A DNA stretch of 64,000 nt from Calothrix sp. FI2-JRJ7. Lineage in GTDB: Bacteria > Cyanobacteriota > Cyanobacteriia > Cyanobacteriales > Nostocaceae. Positions 25,758-35,056 of this stretch are shown one piece after another. The first letter of the stretch is position 1, and every line of letters begins with the position of its first letter. A program made the translations under genes and the position numbers. Under the pieces are notes generated by a model that was not told where the DNA came from, made no database searches, and saw nothing but the letters and a program-made list of their open reading frames with translations. Location: contig JAHHGX010000068.1 in the NCBI GenBank assembly GCA_019359675.1, positions 62,001-126,000 of the forward strand. The letters run 5' to 3'.

Positions 25758-26179
25758 AACCTATATACACCTTTATTTCCGAAACTTCCTGCTACTGTAT
25801 AACGAATAAAAATGACAGGCTTAAGCCAAGTTTAAAGCGTCATGCTTAACAATTCCAGCAAAAAGGTAAAATTGATTCTGCTTACTTATTTCTTCTTTCT
25901 TCTTTCTTTGTGTCCTTTGTGCCAAAGTGGCTCATTCCTCATAATAATCTTGTATTAAGAGTATCTTTTTTGACAAAACACGTAGAGACGTGTAAAGCAG
26001 AGGTTTTCCCGCTCTTATTAATCACGTCTCTACATATCACCTATAAATATGTTAAGAATCCCATCTTCACCAAAGAAAATGGGACTCTAATTTATCACCA
26101 CACTCCGCCCAATGATTGGGTGTTAACAAGTAAAATACCAGCTAACACCTTTAATAACGTTAAAATTTGATTCAAAAAT
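25758..26179. other. Spacer with GTAGAGACG repeat
   Basis: About 420 bp between mreD (3' end) and ribD (5' end), both on the minus strand. At 25982-26033 a GTAGAGACGTG arm pairs with CACGTCTCTAC around an insert that is longer than in other copies. An AATCCCAT/ATGGGACT hairpin lies near 26055-26085 and may terminate mreD's neighbour. An 86-codon ORF here is not convincing. Confidence 0.5.
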
Positions 26180-26863
26180 TTAGTTTTGCTCTGCGAGCTT
26201 AAGCTTTTGCCACCAGCGGTTTAAAGGATAATAAACGACAGGCGCCCAAAGGCTACTAAGAATAGCAGAAGCAAGAGCGACTCGCTGAAAATATGCCCAA
26301 ATAAATGTGACGTTTCGACCTCCACTTAAAGTTAGTTGTGATGCAAAAACAGCTTCACTAAAAACTGCCATTACAAACACAATCAAAGCAATAGAGATAA
26401 AGTCCTCTTCTATAAATCGCTGCTTTTGAATTCCACCAGTGATTAATCCTACCAAACCCAGAGGCAATGCATGAGTTGGTTCAGAATATGTCATGGCATC
26501 TTGAAGGAATCCCAAAATGATACCAGCGAAGGCGCCTTGCCATGCATTACGCTTAACACTCCAAGCGACTACCCAAATAAGCAGCCAATTTGGCGCAATT
26601 CCGAGTAACTCCATACCAGGTAAACGGTTGGGTAGCAACATCAAACATAAGAGTACACTGAAAAACATCAAAGAGTAATCTACGATTTGACGAGTTCGGG
26701 GTTTCCAACTAGCAACAGGCTTGAAGTTGAATTTAAATAGTGGTTTTGATTTTGGTTTTGAAGAAGGCGCCTCTTTTTGGCGTGCGACCTGTTTTCTTTT
26801 TTTAGGTTTGGCTGAATAAGAGCTAGTGCGACGCTTGGAACCCTTCCATGAAAATAGCTTCAT
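26180..26863 (-). CDS. mreD: Rod shape-determining protein MreD
   Basis: The 227-residue protein has a basic 55-residue N-terminal extension rich in Lys/Arg/Ser, then about five membrane helices (from IVDYSLMFFSVLLCLMLLP), with WLLIWVVAWSVKRNAWQGA and GFLQDAMTYSEPTHALPLGLV, the MreD pattern. It is the third gene of mreB-mreC-mreD and belongs to the cell-wall elongation complex of the inner membrane. The extension is typical of cyanobacterial forms as far as I recall. Confidence 0.9.
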   Translation of the reverse strand: MKLFSWKGSKRRTSSYSAKPKKRKQVARQKEAPSSKPKSKPLFKFNFKPVASWKPRTRQIVDYSLMFFSVLLCLMLLPNRLPGMELLGIAPNWLLIWVVAWSVKRNAWQGAFAGIILGFLQDAMTYSEPTHALPLGLVGLITGGIQKQRFIEEDFISIALIVFVMAVFSEAVFASQLTLSGGRNVTFIWAYFQRVALASAILSSLWAPVVYYPLNRWWQKLKLAEQN

Positions 26864-26917
26864 ACTCTTTGAGGTGATGCGTATCTTAAATGTTTAATTT
26901 TTAATTGGTCAATTAGG

Positions 26918-27745
26918 TTAGAAAAGTGAAACAGATTTTTGTGATTCTTGAGTTTCTTTTTGTTTATCAGCGTTTACTGGAGCTTCTGGTTGCGCTTCTG
27001 GCTTTGGATAAATTTCAACCCAGTCAAGTGAACGAATTGGTGGGAAAAGTTCGATTTTGGCAATCGATGCAGGCAAGCGCTTTAAATCTAAAGATTTTAT
27101 ACGACCAACCGCAACTCCTGATGGAAATTTTTGGCTGTAGGTGGATGTGGCGATTAAATCACCAATTTTGACGTTGGGGACTTTTTCGTAAAACTCAAGT
27201 ACAGCTTCACTAGAACCATCACCGCGTAATACACCTTTGGCGCCAGTTCGACTAACGGTTACACCAACTTGGCTTTTGAGGTCGCTAACTAACAGCACGC
27301 GGCTAGAGTTTGGAGTTACATTTTCTACAAGACCAATTAACCCACCTTCGGCACGAACAACAGAACCCTCTTGAACTCCATTGGAACTGCCACGGTTGAG
27401 AGTTACTTGTTGCCACCAATTGTCAGCACTGCGCCCAATTACACGAGCTACAGCCAGAGGTTTTGCGGCTTTTTCTTGTTCGTTATAATTTAAAATTTGT
27501 TTGAGCTTTTGATTTTGACTTTGTAGCTCAACAATCTGGGTTTGCAATTCTAATAACTGGGCATCACGTAATCTTTCTTCTTTAGTTGGACCAGAACTCA
27601 TAATTTGTAGTGGACGAGTTATGCCTTGATAGACCTCAAGTAAAAATGAACCTTGAGTTTGTCTCAGTACAAAAGCACTACCAACTACTAAACCGAGTAA
27701 ACTTATTTGTAAGCCCCTGCGCTCCCACCACCGTGCTGTAAACAT
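26918..27745 (-). CDS. mreC: Rod shape-determining protein MreC
   Basis: The 275-residue protein has one N-terminal membrane helix (residues 12-28), a coiled coil (about 55-90, LRDAQLLELQTQIVELQSQNQKL) and the periplasmic double beta-barrel with VARVIGRSADNWWQQVTLNRGS and GLIGLVENVTPNSSRVLLVSD. It links MreB inside the cell with peptidoglycan synthases outside. The C-terminus is Gln/Lys/Pro-rich. It lies 78 nt after mreB and 54 nt before mreD. Confidence 0.95.
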   Translation of the reverse strand: MFTARWWERRGLQISLLGLVVGSAFVLRQTQGSFLLEVYQGITRPLQIMSSGPTKEERLRDAQLLELQTQIVELQSQNQKLKQILNYNEQEKAAKPLAVARVIGRSADNWWQQVTLNRGSSNGVQEGSVVRAEGGLIGLVENVTPNSSRVLLVSDLKSQVGVTVSRTGAKGVLRGDGSSEAVLEFYEKVPNVKIGDLIATSTYSQKFPSGVAVGRIKSLDLKRLPASIAKIELFPPIRSLDWVEIYPKPEAQPEAPVNADKQKETQESQKSVSLF

Positions 27746-27823
27746 ACGTACCTTTCTTATAGCTATAAATAATAGGGATACTGGATTCTACCGAGAATCC
27801 AGTAACACTTGCTGCATTCTACT

Positions 27824-28867
27824 TTACATATTTCGTGAACGAGCGCTAAATACTCGCTCATGCTGTTTAAAGTTCTCCAATACACGACCAGTACCAAGAA
27901 CTACACAACTTAATGGGTCTGATGCTATGTGTGTAACAATACCCGTTTCATGACTAATTAAAGTGTCAATACCCTTAAGTAACGCACCACCACCAGCAAG
28001 CATAATACCCCTGTCGATAATATCTGCTGCAAGTTCCGGTGGTGTGCGCTCTAAAGTCCGCTTCACTGCTTCAATAATTACGCTTAAAGGTTCAGACATG
28101 CTTTCGCGAATCTCTGGCCCTTTAATTGTGACAGTACGTGGTAATCCTGAAAGCAAGTGCAAACCGCGAACTTCCATAATCGCTTCTTCGTCATCAGAAG
28201 TCGGATAAGCCGAACCGATACGAATCTTAATATCTTCGGCAGTTCGTTCGCCAATCACCAAATTATGAACTTTCTTCATATATCCGATTATGGACTCGGT
28301 TAACTCATCACCTGCGATACGTACCGATTCGCTTAGTACTGTACCTTGTAGGCTCAGAACTGCTACCTCTGTGGTACCACCACCAATATCAATAATCATG
28401 TTACCTGTTGGGTCAGCAACTGGTAATCCGGCGCCTATTGCTGCTGCAACAGGTTCATCAATCAAAAACACTTCCCTGGCGCCTGCTTGGGCAGCAGCGT
28501 CCATTACAGCTCGTCGTTCAACACCAGTTACACCGCTAGGAATACCGATGACAATTCTTGGTAAAACCAATGACTTGCCCTCGTTAACGCGCTGGATAAA
28601 GCTTTTCAACATCAGCTCGGCGGTATCAAAGTCAGCGATTACACCGTCACGCAAGGGGCGGAGAGCAACCACGTTACCAGGTGTCCGACCGAGCATTTTT
28701 TTTGCTTCTTCTCCCACTGCCAATGCGACCTTTTCATTTTGGTCGATGGCTACCACAGAAGGTTCTTGGAGAACAATACCTTTACCACATACGTAAACGA
28801 GGGTGTTGGCTGTACCTAAATCGATACCCATATCCCGCGATAAGGAAAACTTTTTAAAAAGACCCAC
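27824..28867 (-). CDS. mreB: Rod shape-determining protein MreB
   Basis: The 347-residue actin-like ATPase has phosphate-1 motif DLGTANT (from residue 16), connect-1 and phosphate-2 motif [12 protein letters not shown], and the adenosine motif [15 protein letters not shown]. Its N-terminus [14 protein letters not shown] can act as a membrane-binding segment. MreB filaments position wall synthesis during cell elongation. It opens the mreBCD operon and diverges from ssb over 338 bp that must hold both promoters. Confidence 0.98.
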   Translation of the reverse strand: MGLFKKFSLSRDMGIDLGTANTLVYVCGKGIVLQEPSVVAIDQNEKVALAVGEEAKKMLGRTPGNVVALRPLRDGVIADFDTAELMLKSFIQRVNEGKSLVLPRIVIGIPSGVTGVERRAVMDAAAQAGAREVFLIDEPVAAAIGAGLPVADPTGNMIIDIGGGTTEVAVLSLQGTVLSESVRIAGDELTESIIGYMKKVHNLVIGERTAEDIKIRIGSAYPTSDDEEAIMEVRGLHLLSGLPRTVTIKGPEIRESMSEPLSVIIEAVKRTLERTPPELAADIIDRGIMLAGGGALLKGIDTLISHETGIVTHIASDPLSCVVLGTGRVLENFKQHERVFSARSRNM

Positions 28868-29205
28868 GCGCTTCTACGCCCCCTATTTGCGATACTTTTG
28901 ACTACGAGTTTTTGAGTGAATCGTGCTGGATTCTATTACTTTTTGTATCCTGAGTCTAGTAAAGCAGGCTATTTTTTATAGAACTTTTGGTAATCTTTAC
29001 TAAACACTGCACTACTTTTTTCTATTCTATGGCTACGTCAGTATATCCGTAAGGATTCACTCCGGCGCCGAAGTAATTTTTACCAATTTTCCTGCACAGA
29101 GCGACAATTGCTCTTTATCTAAACATATATTTTAGATAGTGACAATTCCTCTGTCATACAAGTAATATAAATAAAGTACCTTTGTACTTAATAAATAGCA
29201 TTAGT
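28868..29205. promoter_or_regulatory. Divergent mreB/ssb promoter region
   Basis: About 340 bp between two genes that read apart. No repeat-family copy is present apart from one GGCGCC at 29064. ATATTTTAGATAGTGACA near 29127-29145 is promoter-like but not a clear match. No RNA gene seen. Confidence 0.4.
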
Positions 29206-29568
29206 ATGAGTATAAATTGTATCACTCTTATCGGTCGTGTCGGCTCGGAACCAGATATTAAATACTTTGATTCTGGGAGTGTGAAGTGTCGGTTAACATT
29301 GGCCGTTAATCGCCGTAGTCGCGACGCAGAACCAGATTGGTTTAGCTTAGAGATATGGGGTAAAACAGCCCAAATAGCCAAGGATTATGTAACGAAGGGT
29401 AAACAAATAGGAGTTAAGGGTTCTTTAAAATTTGACACTTGGGTTGATAACAAAACAGGCGCCAACCGTTCCACACCAGTTATCTTGGTAGAACAGTTGG
29501 AATTACTAGGCTCTAAGCGCGATACCGATAACTCAGGAAGCGACTTCGACAGTCCTGATAATTTTTAA
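29206..29568 (+). CDS. ssb: Single-stranded DNA-binding protein
   Basis: From the ATG at 29206 the product has 120 residues. The OB-fold starts MSINCITLIGRVGSEPDIKY and includes LTLAVNRRSRDAEPDWFSLEIWGKTAQIA and GSLKFDTW. The C-terminus is short and acidic (SGSDFDSPDNF) and ends in Phe, like the SSB protein-interaction tip. It binds ssDNA in replication and repair. From memory, ssb also lies next to mreB in Anabaena PCC 7120. Confidence 0.92.
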   Translation: MSINCITLIGRVGSEPDIKYFDSGSVKCRLTLAVNRRSRDAEPDWFSLEIWGKTAQIAKDYVTKGKQIGVKGSLKFDTWVDNKTGANRSTPVILVEQLELLGSKRDTDNSGSDFDSPDNF

Positions 29569-29588
29569 TGTAATTATTCCTCCTCTGT

Positions 29589-29616
29589 GTAAAGACGCGA
29601 TTTATCGCGTCTCTAC
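29589..29616. terminator. GTAGAGACGCG-family hairpin after ssb
   Basis: GTAAAGACGCGA pairs with TCGCGTCTCTAC around a TTTA loop, 20 nt after the ssb stop. A second hairpin of another family, CACAGGC-aaggat-GCCTGTG, is at 29694-29713, next to the stop of the convergent SIMPL gene. Both probably end transcription. Confidence 0.65.
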
Positions 29617-29726
29617 TGTACCTATGTGGTAATAATCTTGACCACAGAGACACGCTCGGACACAGAGATAAAGTTTTTGAGTTCACTTGTAAACACAGGC
29701 AAGGATGCCTGTGCCACAATCCAACA

Positions 29727-30458
29727 TTAATAACTAATTTGTAAGGTAACTGAAGCTTCAACTTGTTGCTCACCACCAACAACAGGAGTAGGAGGCGCCG
29801 CAGCATCTGCCCTTAAGCTAGCATTAGCCAATTCTCGATATACAGGTCTAGGAGGAACGGCGCCGTTAATTTGTACATTAACTACTTCTTTCGCTTTTAA
29901 GCCAAGAGTCGTGAATACTGCATTTGCTTGTTGTTGTGCGTCTTGAGTTGCTTTTTGTAAAGCTTGTCTTTGCGCTTGGGATATCGCTTCATCACTCGCG
30001 ACAAAACTTATGCCATCAATACGTGTGGCGCCTGCTTTGACTACATCATCAAGCAAGTTACCTGTTCTATCAGTAGGAATACGGAAATTAACGGTGTTAG
30101 TAGCACTGTAACCAGTAATTCGCTGTACGTTGTTAGTGTAACTGTAAACTGGGTTGAGGTTAATGTTTGTTGTTTGTAACTTTTCAACCCCAGGACGTGA
30201 TTTTATTAACGTGACTACAGCATTTGAACGACGTGCCGCTTCTTGTTGAACTTGTTTTGCGTCTTTTCCTTGCACTTCTACACCCACATTAACTTGAGAA
30301 AGAGTCGTTGGTATAGACTCTACACCACGTCCACTTACCGTTAGTGTCCGTAACATCCGCTCTTTTTCTTGAGCTAAACTAGGCTGCACAAAAGTAGCGC
30401 ACAGTAATAACGCTACAGGTAACGTTTTCCAAAAATTGCCATTAATTTGACTCATCAC
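29727..30458 (-). CDS. SIMPL (DUF541) domain periplasmic protein
   Basis: The 243-residue protein has a signal peptide (about residues 10-29, ending VQPSLAQE) and a DUF541/SIMPL domain: LTVSGRGVESIPTTLSQVNVGVEVQGKDAKQVQ, then GYSATNTVNFRI and DGISFVASDE. Related proteins include the oxidative-stress protein YggE and bacterial BP26. The role here is unknown. It is convergent with ssb. Confidence 0.88.
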   Translation of the reverse strand: MMSQINGNFWKTLPVALLLCATFVQPSLAQEKERMLRTLTVSGRGVESIPTTLSQVNVGVEVQGKDAKQVQQEAARRSNAVVTLIKSRPGVEKLQTTNINLNPVYSYTNNVQRITGYSATNTVNFRIPTDRTGNLLDDVVKAGATRIDGISFVASDEAISQAQRQALQKATQDAQQQANAVFTTLGLKAKEVVNVQINGAVPPRPVYRELANASLRADAAAPPTPVVGGEQQVEASVTLQISY

Positions 30459-31017
30459 TCATCACTCCTCATAAATATATACACTCGAAACTTTCCAGAT
30501 ACTTAAGTAAAATCAATAGTACCTGAAATAGATTAAATGTCAAAAAAAACAAAAATGTATCTAGCAAATTAGTAAAAACTTACATATAAATATTTACTAA
30601 TATATTAGATAAATCTCGTATTTATATGCTTTAAACTGAACTTGTATATCACCTGTCATACGACAAAAACAATATATAGCAAAGCTTTGGCTCTAATCAC
30701 AAAATCTTATGCGATACAGCTTTACCCCAAAAATGTGGCTATTTATTTTTGTTTAATGCACTGCTTTTTAGTTCAGTTAAAAGCTAAACTTTCATGTTTA
30801 TACTTTGACATGGCGCCTTCTTAAAACGATGCACGGTTACGTTTTTTGAAACTAAAAAATTACACCCTGCATTTCGGCGTATTTGTAGAGACGTTACATG
30901 TAACGTCTCTATGATTAATCAATAGAATTATTGATAATAATTCTTATTAAGCCGAATTAATAACAATTAATCCCCTAGCAGTTGATAGAGTAGAGGGATG
31001 ATTTCGCGTCTTTTACA
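30459..31017. other. Divergent spacer with one palindrome
   Basis: About 560 bp between the SIMPL gene and the antiporter gene, which read apart. At 30885-30912 is a GTAGAGACGTTACA palindrome, nearly perfect and without a loop. The rest is AT-rich with no convincing gene; a 60-codon ORF at 30642 has no support. Confidence 0.45.
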
Positions 31018-32391
31018 ATGCAATTAGACTTAATGACGATTTCTTTTCAACCGTTACATTTACTTGCATCTACAACTGAGACTGCTGATAGTTCTTTAGT
31101 ATTAGCATCAGTACTACTAAGTTTAGTGGTAGTTTACTTTGCTAGCAAGTTGGGTGGAGAACTATTTAACCGTATCGGGTTGCCTCCTGTTTTAGGAGAA
31201 CTTGTAGGTGGTGTAGTAGTAGGTGTTTCAGCTTTACACCTTTTGGTATTTGGTGATGCTGAAGCTTCAAGCTCAGTAATAATGCAATTCTTGACCTTTA
31301 CAGGTGGTTTAAGTCCCGAAGCTGCAAACAGCGTATTTCATGCACAGTCGGAAGTAATATCTGTTTTGGCAGAATTAGGTGTTATTATCCTGCTGTTTGA
31401 AATTGGTTTGGAGTCTAATTTAAAGGATTTGTTATCTGTTGGACTGCAAGCAACGGTGGTGGCTTGTGTTGGGGTGGTGGTTCCCTTTGCAGCAGGTACT
31501 GCTGGGCTAATGTTAATATTTGGTGTGGGTGCGGTTCCTGCTATTTTTGCTGGAGCGGCGTTAACTGCTACAAGTATTGGTATTACATCCAGGGTACTAT
31601 CAGAGTTAGGGCGCCTCAATTCTAAGGAAGGGCAAATAATTTTGGGGGCTGCTGTTATTGACGACGTGTTGGGTATTATTGTTCTGGCTGTCGTCGCTAG
31701 TCTTGCTAAAGATGGCGCTGTAGATGTTGGCAAAGTCGTATACTTGATTTTTAGTGCTGCTGGCTTCTTGGTAGGCGCCATTGCACTCGGTAATTTCTTT
31801 AACAAATCGTTTGTAGCGGTTGTTAATGTTCTCAAAACCCGTGGTGAACTCATATTACCCGCGTTTATTTTCGCTTTTCTAATGGCATATTTTGCCGCGT
31901 CTATTCAGTTAGAAGCAATTTTAGGTTCGTTTGCTGCTGGTTTAGTTCTTGAAGAAACTGAAAAACGCAAAGAGCTACAGCAACAAATAATTCCCGTTGC
32001 TGATATGTTAGTACCAATTTTCTTTGTAACTGTAGGCGCTAAAACTGATTTAAGCGTTCTTAACCCCGCTATACCTAGCAACCGCGAAGGGTTAATAATG
32101 GCAATCTTTTTAGTAACGGTAGCTATTCTCGGTAAACTTGTTACAGGTTTTAGTGTATTTGGAAAAGAAAAAATTAACCGCTTGGCTATTGGTGTAGGAA
32201 TGATACCACGTGGAGAAGTTGGACTAGTATTTTTGGGTATTGGTTCCAGCGTTGGTATTTTAACCAAGCCATTAGAAGCGGCAATCATTCTCATGGTGAT
32301 AGTTACAACATTTTTGGCGCCACCATTTTTAAGGATTGTATTCCCAGACCCAGAACCAGCAGCTTTGAGCAATACTGCCGAAAATCCATAA
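31018..32391 (+). CDS. Cation:proton antiporter (CPA2 / NapA type)
   Basis: The 457-residue protein has about 12-13 membrane helices. Landmarks are GLPPVLGELVGGVVVG, LAELGVIILLFEIGLESNLKDLL, the discontinuous-helix segment ALTATSIGITSRVL and the ion-binding double Asp in GAAVIDDVLGIIVLA. IPRGEVGLVFLGIG is also typical. It probably exchanges Na+ or K+ for H+; the specificity and membrane (plasma or thylakoid) are not readable. From memory, a similar gene lies at this place in Anabaena PCC 7120. Confidence 0.92.
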   Translation: MQLDLMTISFQPLHLLASTTETADSSLVLASVLLSLVVVYFASKLGGELFNRIGLPPVLGELVGGVVVGVSALHLLVFGDAEASSSVIMQFLTFTGGLSPEAANSVFHAQSEVISVLAELGVIILLFEIGLESNLKDLLSVGLQATVVACVGVVVPFAAGTAGLMLIFGVGAVPAIFAGAALTATSIGITSRVLSELGRLNSKEGQIILGAAVIDDVLGIIVLAVVASLAKDGAVDVGKVVYLIFSAAGFLVGAIALGNFFNKSFVAVVNVLKTRGELILPAFIFAFLMAYFAASIQLEAILGSFAAGLVLEETEKRKELQQQIIPVADMLVPIFFVTVGAKTDLSVLNPAIPSNREGLIMAIFLVTVAILGKLVTGFSVFGKEKINRLAIGVGMIPRGEVGLVFLGIGSSVGILTKPLEAAIILMVIVTTFLAPPFLRIVFPDPEPAALSNTAENP

Positions 32392-32398
32392 TCAGCAA

Positions 32399-32434
32399 AG
32401 AAACCCGGTTTCTCAAAGTAGAAACCGGGTTTCT
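32399..32434. repeat. AGAAACCCGGTTTCT repeat pair, compact form
   Basis: Two 15-bp arms (AGAAACCCGGTTTCT and AGAAACCGGGTTTCT) separated by only CAAAGT, 7 nt after the antiporter stop. Each arm is itself a palindrome. It lacks the AT-rich middle of other copies. Confidence 0.8.
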
Positions 32435-32499
32435 AAGACTTAGCTATTAATTTTAGCTATCAAAGAGTAAATGAGTTGTATAAAAAGCTTATATGTTAT

Positions 32500-32527
32500 G
32501 GCACCTCCTACTGGTGCCTTTTGTTTT
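32500..32527 (+). terminator. Rho-independent terminator after the antiporter
   Basis: GGCACC and GGTGCC form a 6-bp stem around TCCTACT, followed by TTTTGTTTTTG. It lies about 110 nt after the antiporter stop, beyond the AGAAACC repeat. Confidence 0.75.
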
Positions 32528-32760
32528 TGTGTTTATATTGATTATATTTTGGCTAAAGTATTTTAAATGATGCCGTAGATGTGCGGAGTGCTTTATGTTA
32601 GCATATGACGCTACATGCTGCATCTACCCAAATTCTTGAGAAATATCAACGATTGGGTAACAACAGATGCTAGAGTATCCGTGCGTTGACTGCATAAGGA
32701 TTTGCCAATGCTGTCTTCAAATTGCACTACTACCAGGAACGTTTTGGTGGAGAAAATATT

Positions 32761-34341
32761 GTGAAACTACATTGGTTGTTATCAGGTACTTTTATAACTT
32801 CGATTTTGATACTACCGTCCGAAGCTCGCGCTCTGAACGGTTCAATTATATTTGATAACGATAATGAATCAAAAATAATACAAATATCCCAACTAGTTCA
32901 AAAACTCAAAACAGCTCAAGCTGAAACACAAATCGAAAATGTACGAGTTACGGGTGACGGTTTCTTCGTCCGTACCAATGGCGGAAATCCTTTGGTTCGT
33001 ATTTCTCGTAGTCGTGATCAACAAATTATCAATATAGATATATCGGGAGCATCGCTAGCACCAACTTTAACGCGAGAGATGATGGTGAATCGTTTTGGTG
33101 TTAGCCAAGTAATTTTATCGCAGCTTGAAGGTAATACTCCCATTGTTAGGATGTCTTTACAAGTTGAAAGAAACAGCCCTAACTGGAGAGTTTTGAAAAA
33201 TGCTAACAATCTGATTTTTTTACCTGACCGTTTTGGTGGTGGCGCCAATACTTCAGGGTCTAATAGTGGAGGTTCAAATAATCCTGCTCCTTCCCCTTCA
33301 CCTTCCTCTCCACCTTCGACACCGTTCCCTGGTATTCCACCAACACCAGGTCGCAGTAATACTCCTGCAACAATTCAATCAGTAGAACTTGTAGGTGGTG
33401 GAACGCAGTTAATTATTCGCGCAGACCAAAACTTTACTGCCACAAGCGGTTGGGATAGAGCAACAGGAATGTTCCGTGTTACCGTAGCAAACGCGCGTCT
33501 TACCAACAACGTTCGTGGTCCAGCACTTGATAGTAATAGCCCAATTCTTAGGATTCGGTTAACCGAACAAAAAGAATCAAATACTGTAGTAATTTTGGTG
33601 CAACCTGCTAGCGGAGTGCAAATTGGGCAACTAAATCAAATTACTGGGCAGTTTTTAGCGCTCGAATTGCGCCGTAATAGACCAATACCACCGATTAGGC
33701 CGTTTCCTGACCCAATTAGACCAGGTGGTTCCGGACCAATTATTGGTGAACCTCCACGGCCTCCTGTAGACCCTGTACCTGGTCGAAGACGTAATGATGG
33801 GCGTTTAGTCGTAATTATTGACCCAGGACACGGAGGTAAGGACTCAGGCGCCCTTGGGATAGGGGGTTCAATGGAAAAAGATGTAATTTTGCCAATAGGT
33901 ATTAGAGTAGCCCAAATTCTTCAGCAAAACGGTATACAAGCAGTAATGACACGCAATGCAGACTATTTTGTGACGTTGCAAGGTCGAGTGGATATGGCGG
34001 AGCGAATCAACGCTGATGTTTTTGTTAGCATCCACGCGAATTCAGCCGGTGCAAGTCGTCCGGATGTGAATGGATTGGAAACGTATTATTACGACAGTGG
34101 TCTAGAACTCGCTCGCATAGTCCACAGTACCATGCTTCAGAGTCTCAGTGTCCGAGACAGAGGAGTACGGCGAGCTAGATTTTTTGTCTTGAGAAAAAGC
34201 TCAATGCCCTCAATTTTAGTAGAAACCGGGTTTATGACAGGTACTCAAGACGTATCGCGGCTCGTTACGCCACAATACCAAGCTCAAATGGCTGATGCCA
34301 TCGCGCGCGGTGTTTTGCAATATCTCCGACAAATTCGATAG
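32761..34341 (+). CDS. amiC1: N-acetylmuramoyl-L-alanine amidase, AmiC1-type, lacking the first AMIN domain
   Basis: The GTG start at 32761 gives VKLHWLLSGTF, aligned with the start of the next gene. After a signal peptide come one AMIN domain (IENVRVTGDGFFVRTN...), a Pro/Ser-rich linker, a second AMIN-like domain (TIQSVELVGGGTQLIIRADQ...), a Pro-rich hinge and the amidase_3 domain. Zinc ligands and catalytic residues are IDPGHGGKD, a Glu in MEKDVI, SIHAN and the Glu of LVETGFMT. The enzyme cuts the amide between MurNAc and the peptide. AmiC amidases drill septal nanopores for cell-cell communication in heterocyst formers. The paralogue downstream has one more N-terminal AMIN domain. Confidence 0.9.
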   Translation: MKLHWLLSGTFITSILILPSEARALNGSIIFDNDNESKIIQISQLVQKLKTAQAETQIENVRVTGDGFFVRTNGGNPLVRISRSRDQQIINIDISGASLAPTLTREMMVNRFGVSQVILSQLEGNTPIVRMSLQVERNSPNWRVLKNANNLIFLPDRFGGGANTSGSNSGGSNNPAPSPSPSSPPSTPFPGIPPTPGRSNTPATIQSVELVGGGTQLIIRADQNFTATSGWDRATGMFRVTVANARLTNNVRGPALDSNSPILRIRLTEQKESNTVVILVQPASGVQIGQLNQITGQFLALELRRNRPIPPIRPFPDPIRPGGSGPIIGEPPRPPVDPVPGRRRNDGRLVVIIDPGHGGKDSGALGIGGSMEKDVILPIGIRVAQILQQNGIQAVMTRNADYFVTLQGRVDMAERINADVFVSIHANSAGASRPDVNGLETYYYDSGLELARIVHSTMLQSLSVRDRGVRRARFFVLRKSSMPSILVETGFMTGTQDVSRLVTPQYQAQMADAIARGVLQYLRQIR

Positions 34342-35056
34342 CAAATAGACTCATATGTTTAAACCGAACACCAAGTATTTTGTACTGCCATTACAAATAG
34401 CATTGTAGAGACGCGATGTTCCTCGCGTCTAGGTTATTGGTAACTAGTTCTATTGGTCAGCATCAAATTTTGCACCCCTGACCAAGAACAAAATCCCAAC
34501 AATCAACGACTACATAGACAGGGACTTATATAAGGCTTACGTGCATCGATTACTCAAACGTCCTATTCCTCGCTACTTCCATCAACTTTACCTTTCGACA
34601 AATTTTTATTTTTTATGCTTGGGTTGACACTACGATTCAAAACTGGATAAATTGTTTCAAAAAATACAATTCTTATTTTGGGCAGTTTGTTAAACGTAGG
34701 TCTTGTGCGCCTGGGAGGGTCGCTGTTCTCAAAATCTCAAATAACACGTGGTATATGTTACAACCAATGATTAACACTTACTGTTAATTTTGGTTATCTC
34801 ATTATTGGCGTAATAGTAATGCCGTAGCGAGCAATTTTTGATACGTAAGTGTATCAAAAGTTAATTTTCTCTTCTGAGCATTCATGTGTGGAGCTATATA
34901 ACTGCGATAGCAATACAAGATGTGTGGTGACCAAAACGCCTGCAATAACTGCTTCTCGTTGGGTGACGGTGTGAGGAATAGCTAAAAAAAAACAAAACAT
35001 TATATTTGACCGGTTGACGCTTCGGCGTTATATCAATGGATTCAGGAGAAAACACT
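34342..35056. other. Spacer between the two amidase genes
   Basis: About 700 bp. A GTAGAGACGCGA...TCGCGTCT palindrome is at 34405-34431. At 35015-35030, TGACGC-TTCG-GCGTTA forms a 6-bp hairpin with a UUCG tetraloop, 27 nt before the next start, so it probably lies in the 5' leader. AGGAGAA at 35045-35050 is the ribosome-binding site. A possible ORF on the minus strand (34894-35157) has no family support. Confidence 0.5.

Noticed and set aside
25910-26170. 86-codon plus-strand ORF between ribD and mreD
   Set aside because: It runs through a GTAGAGACG repeat and a hairpin, with no ribosome site or family resemblance.
31338-31853. 171-codon ORF antisense to the antiporter, and similar long antisense ORFs in mreB and nifV
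   Set aside because: Low-complexity Thr/Pro/Ala/Ser composition is the mirror of membrane or Gly/Val-rich coding; the sense genes are certain.
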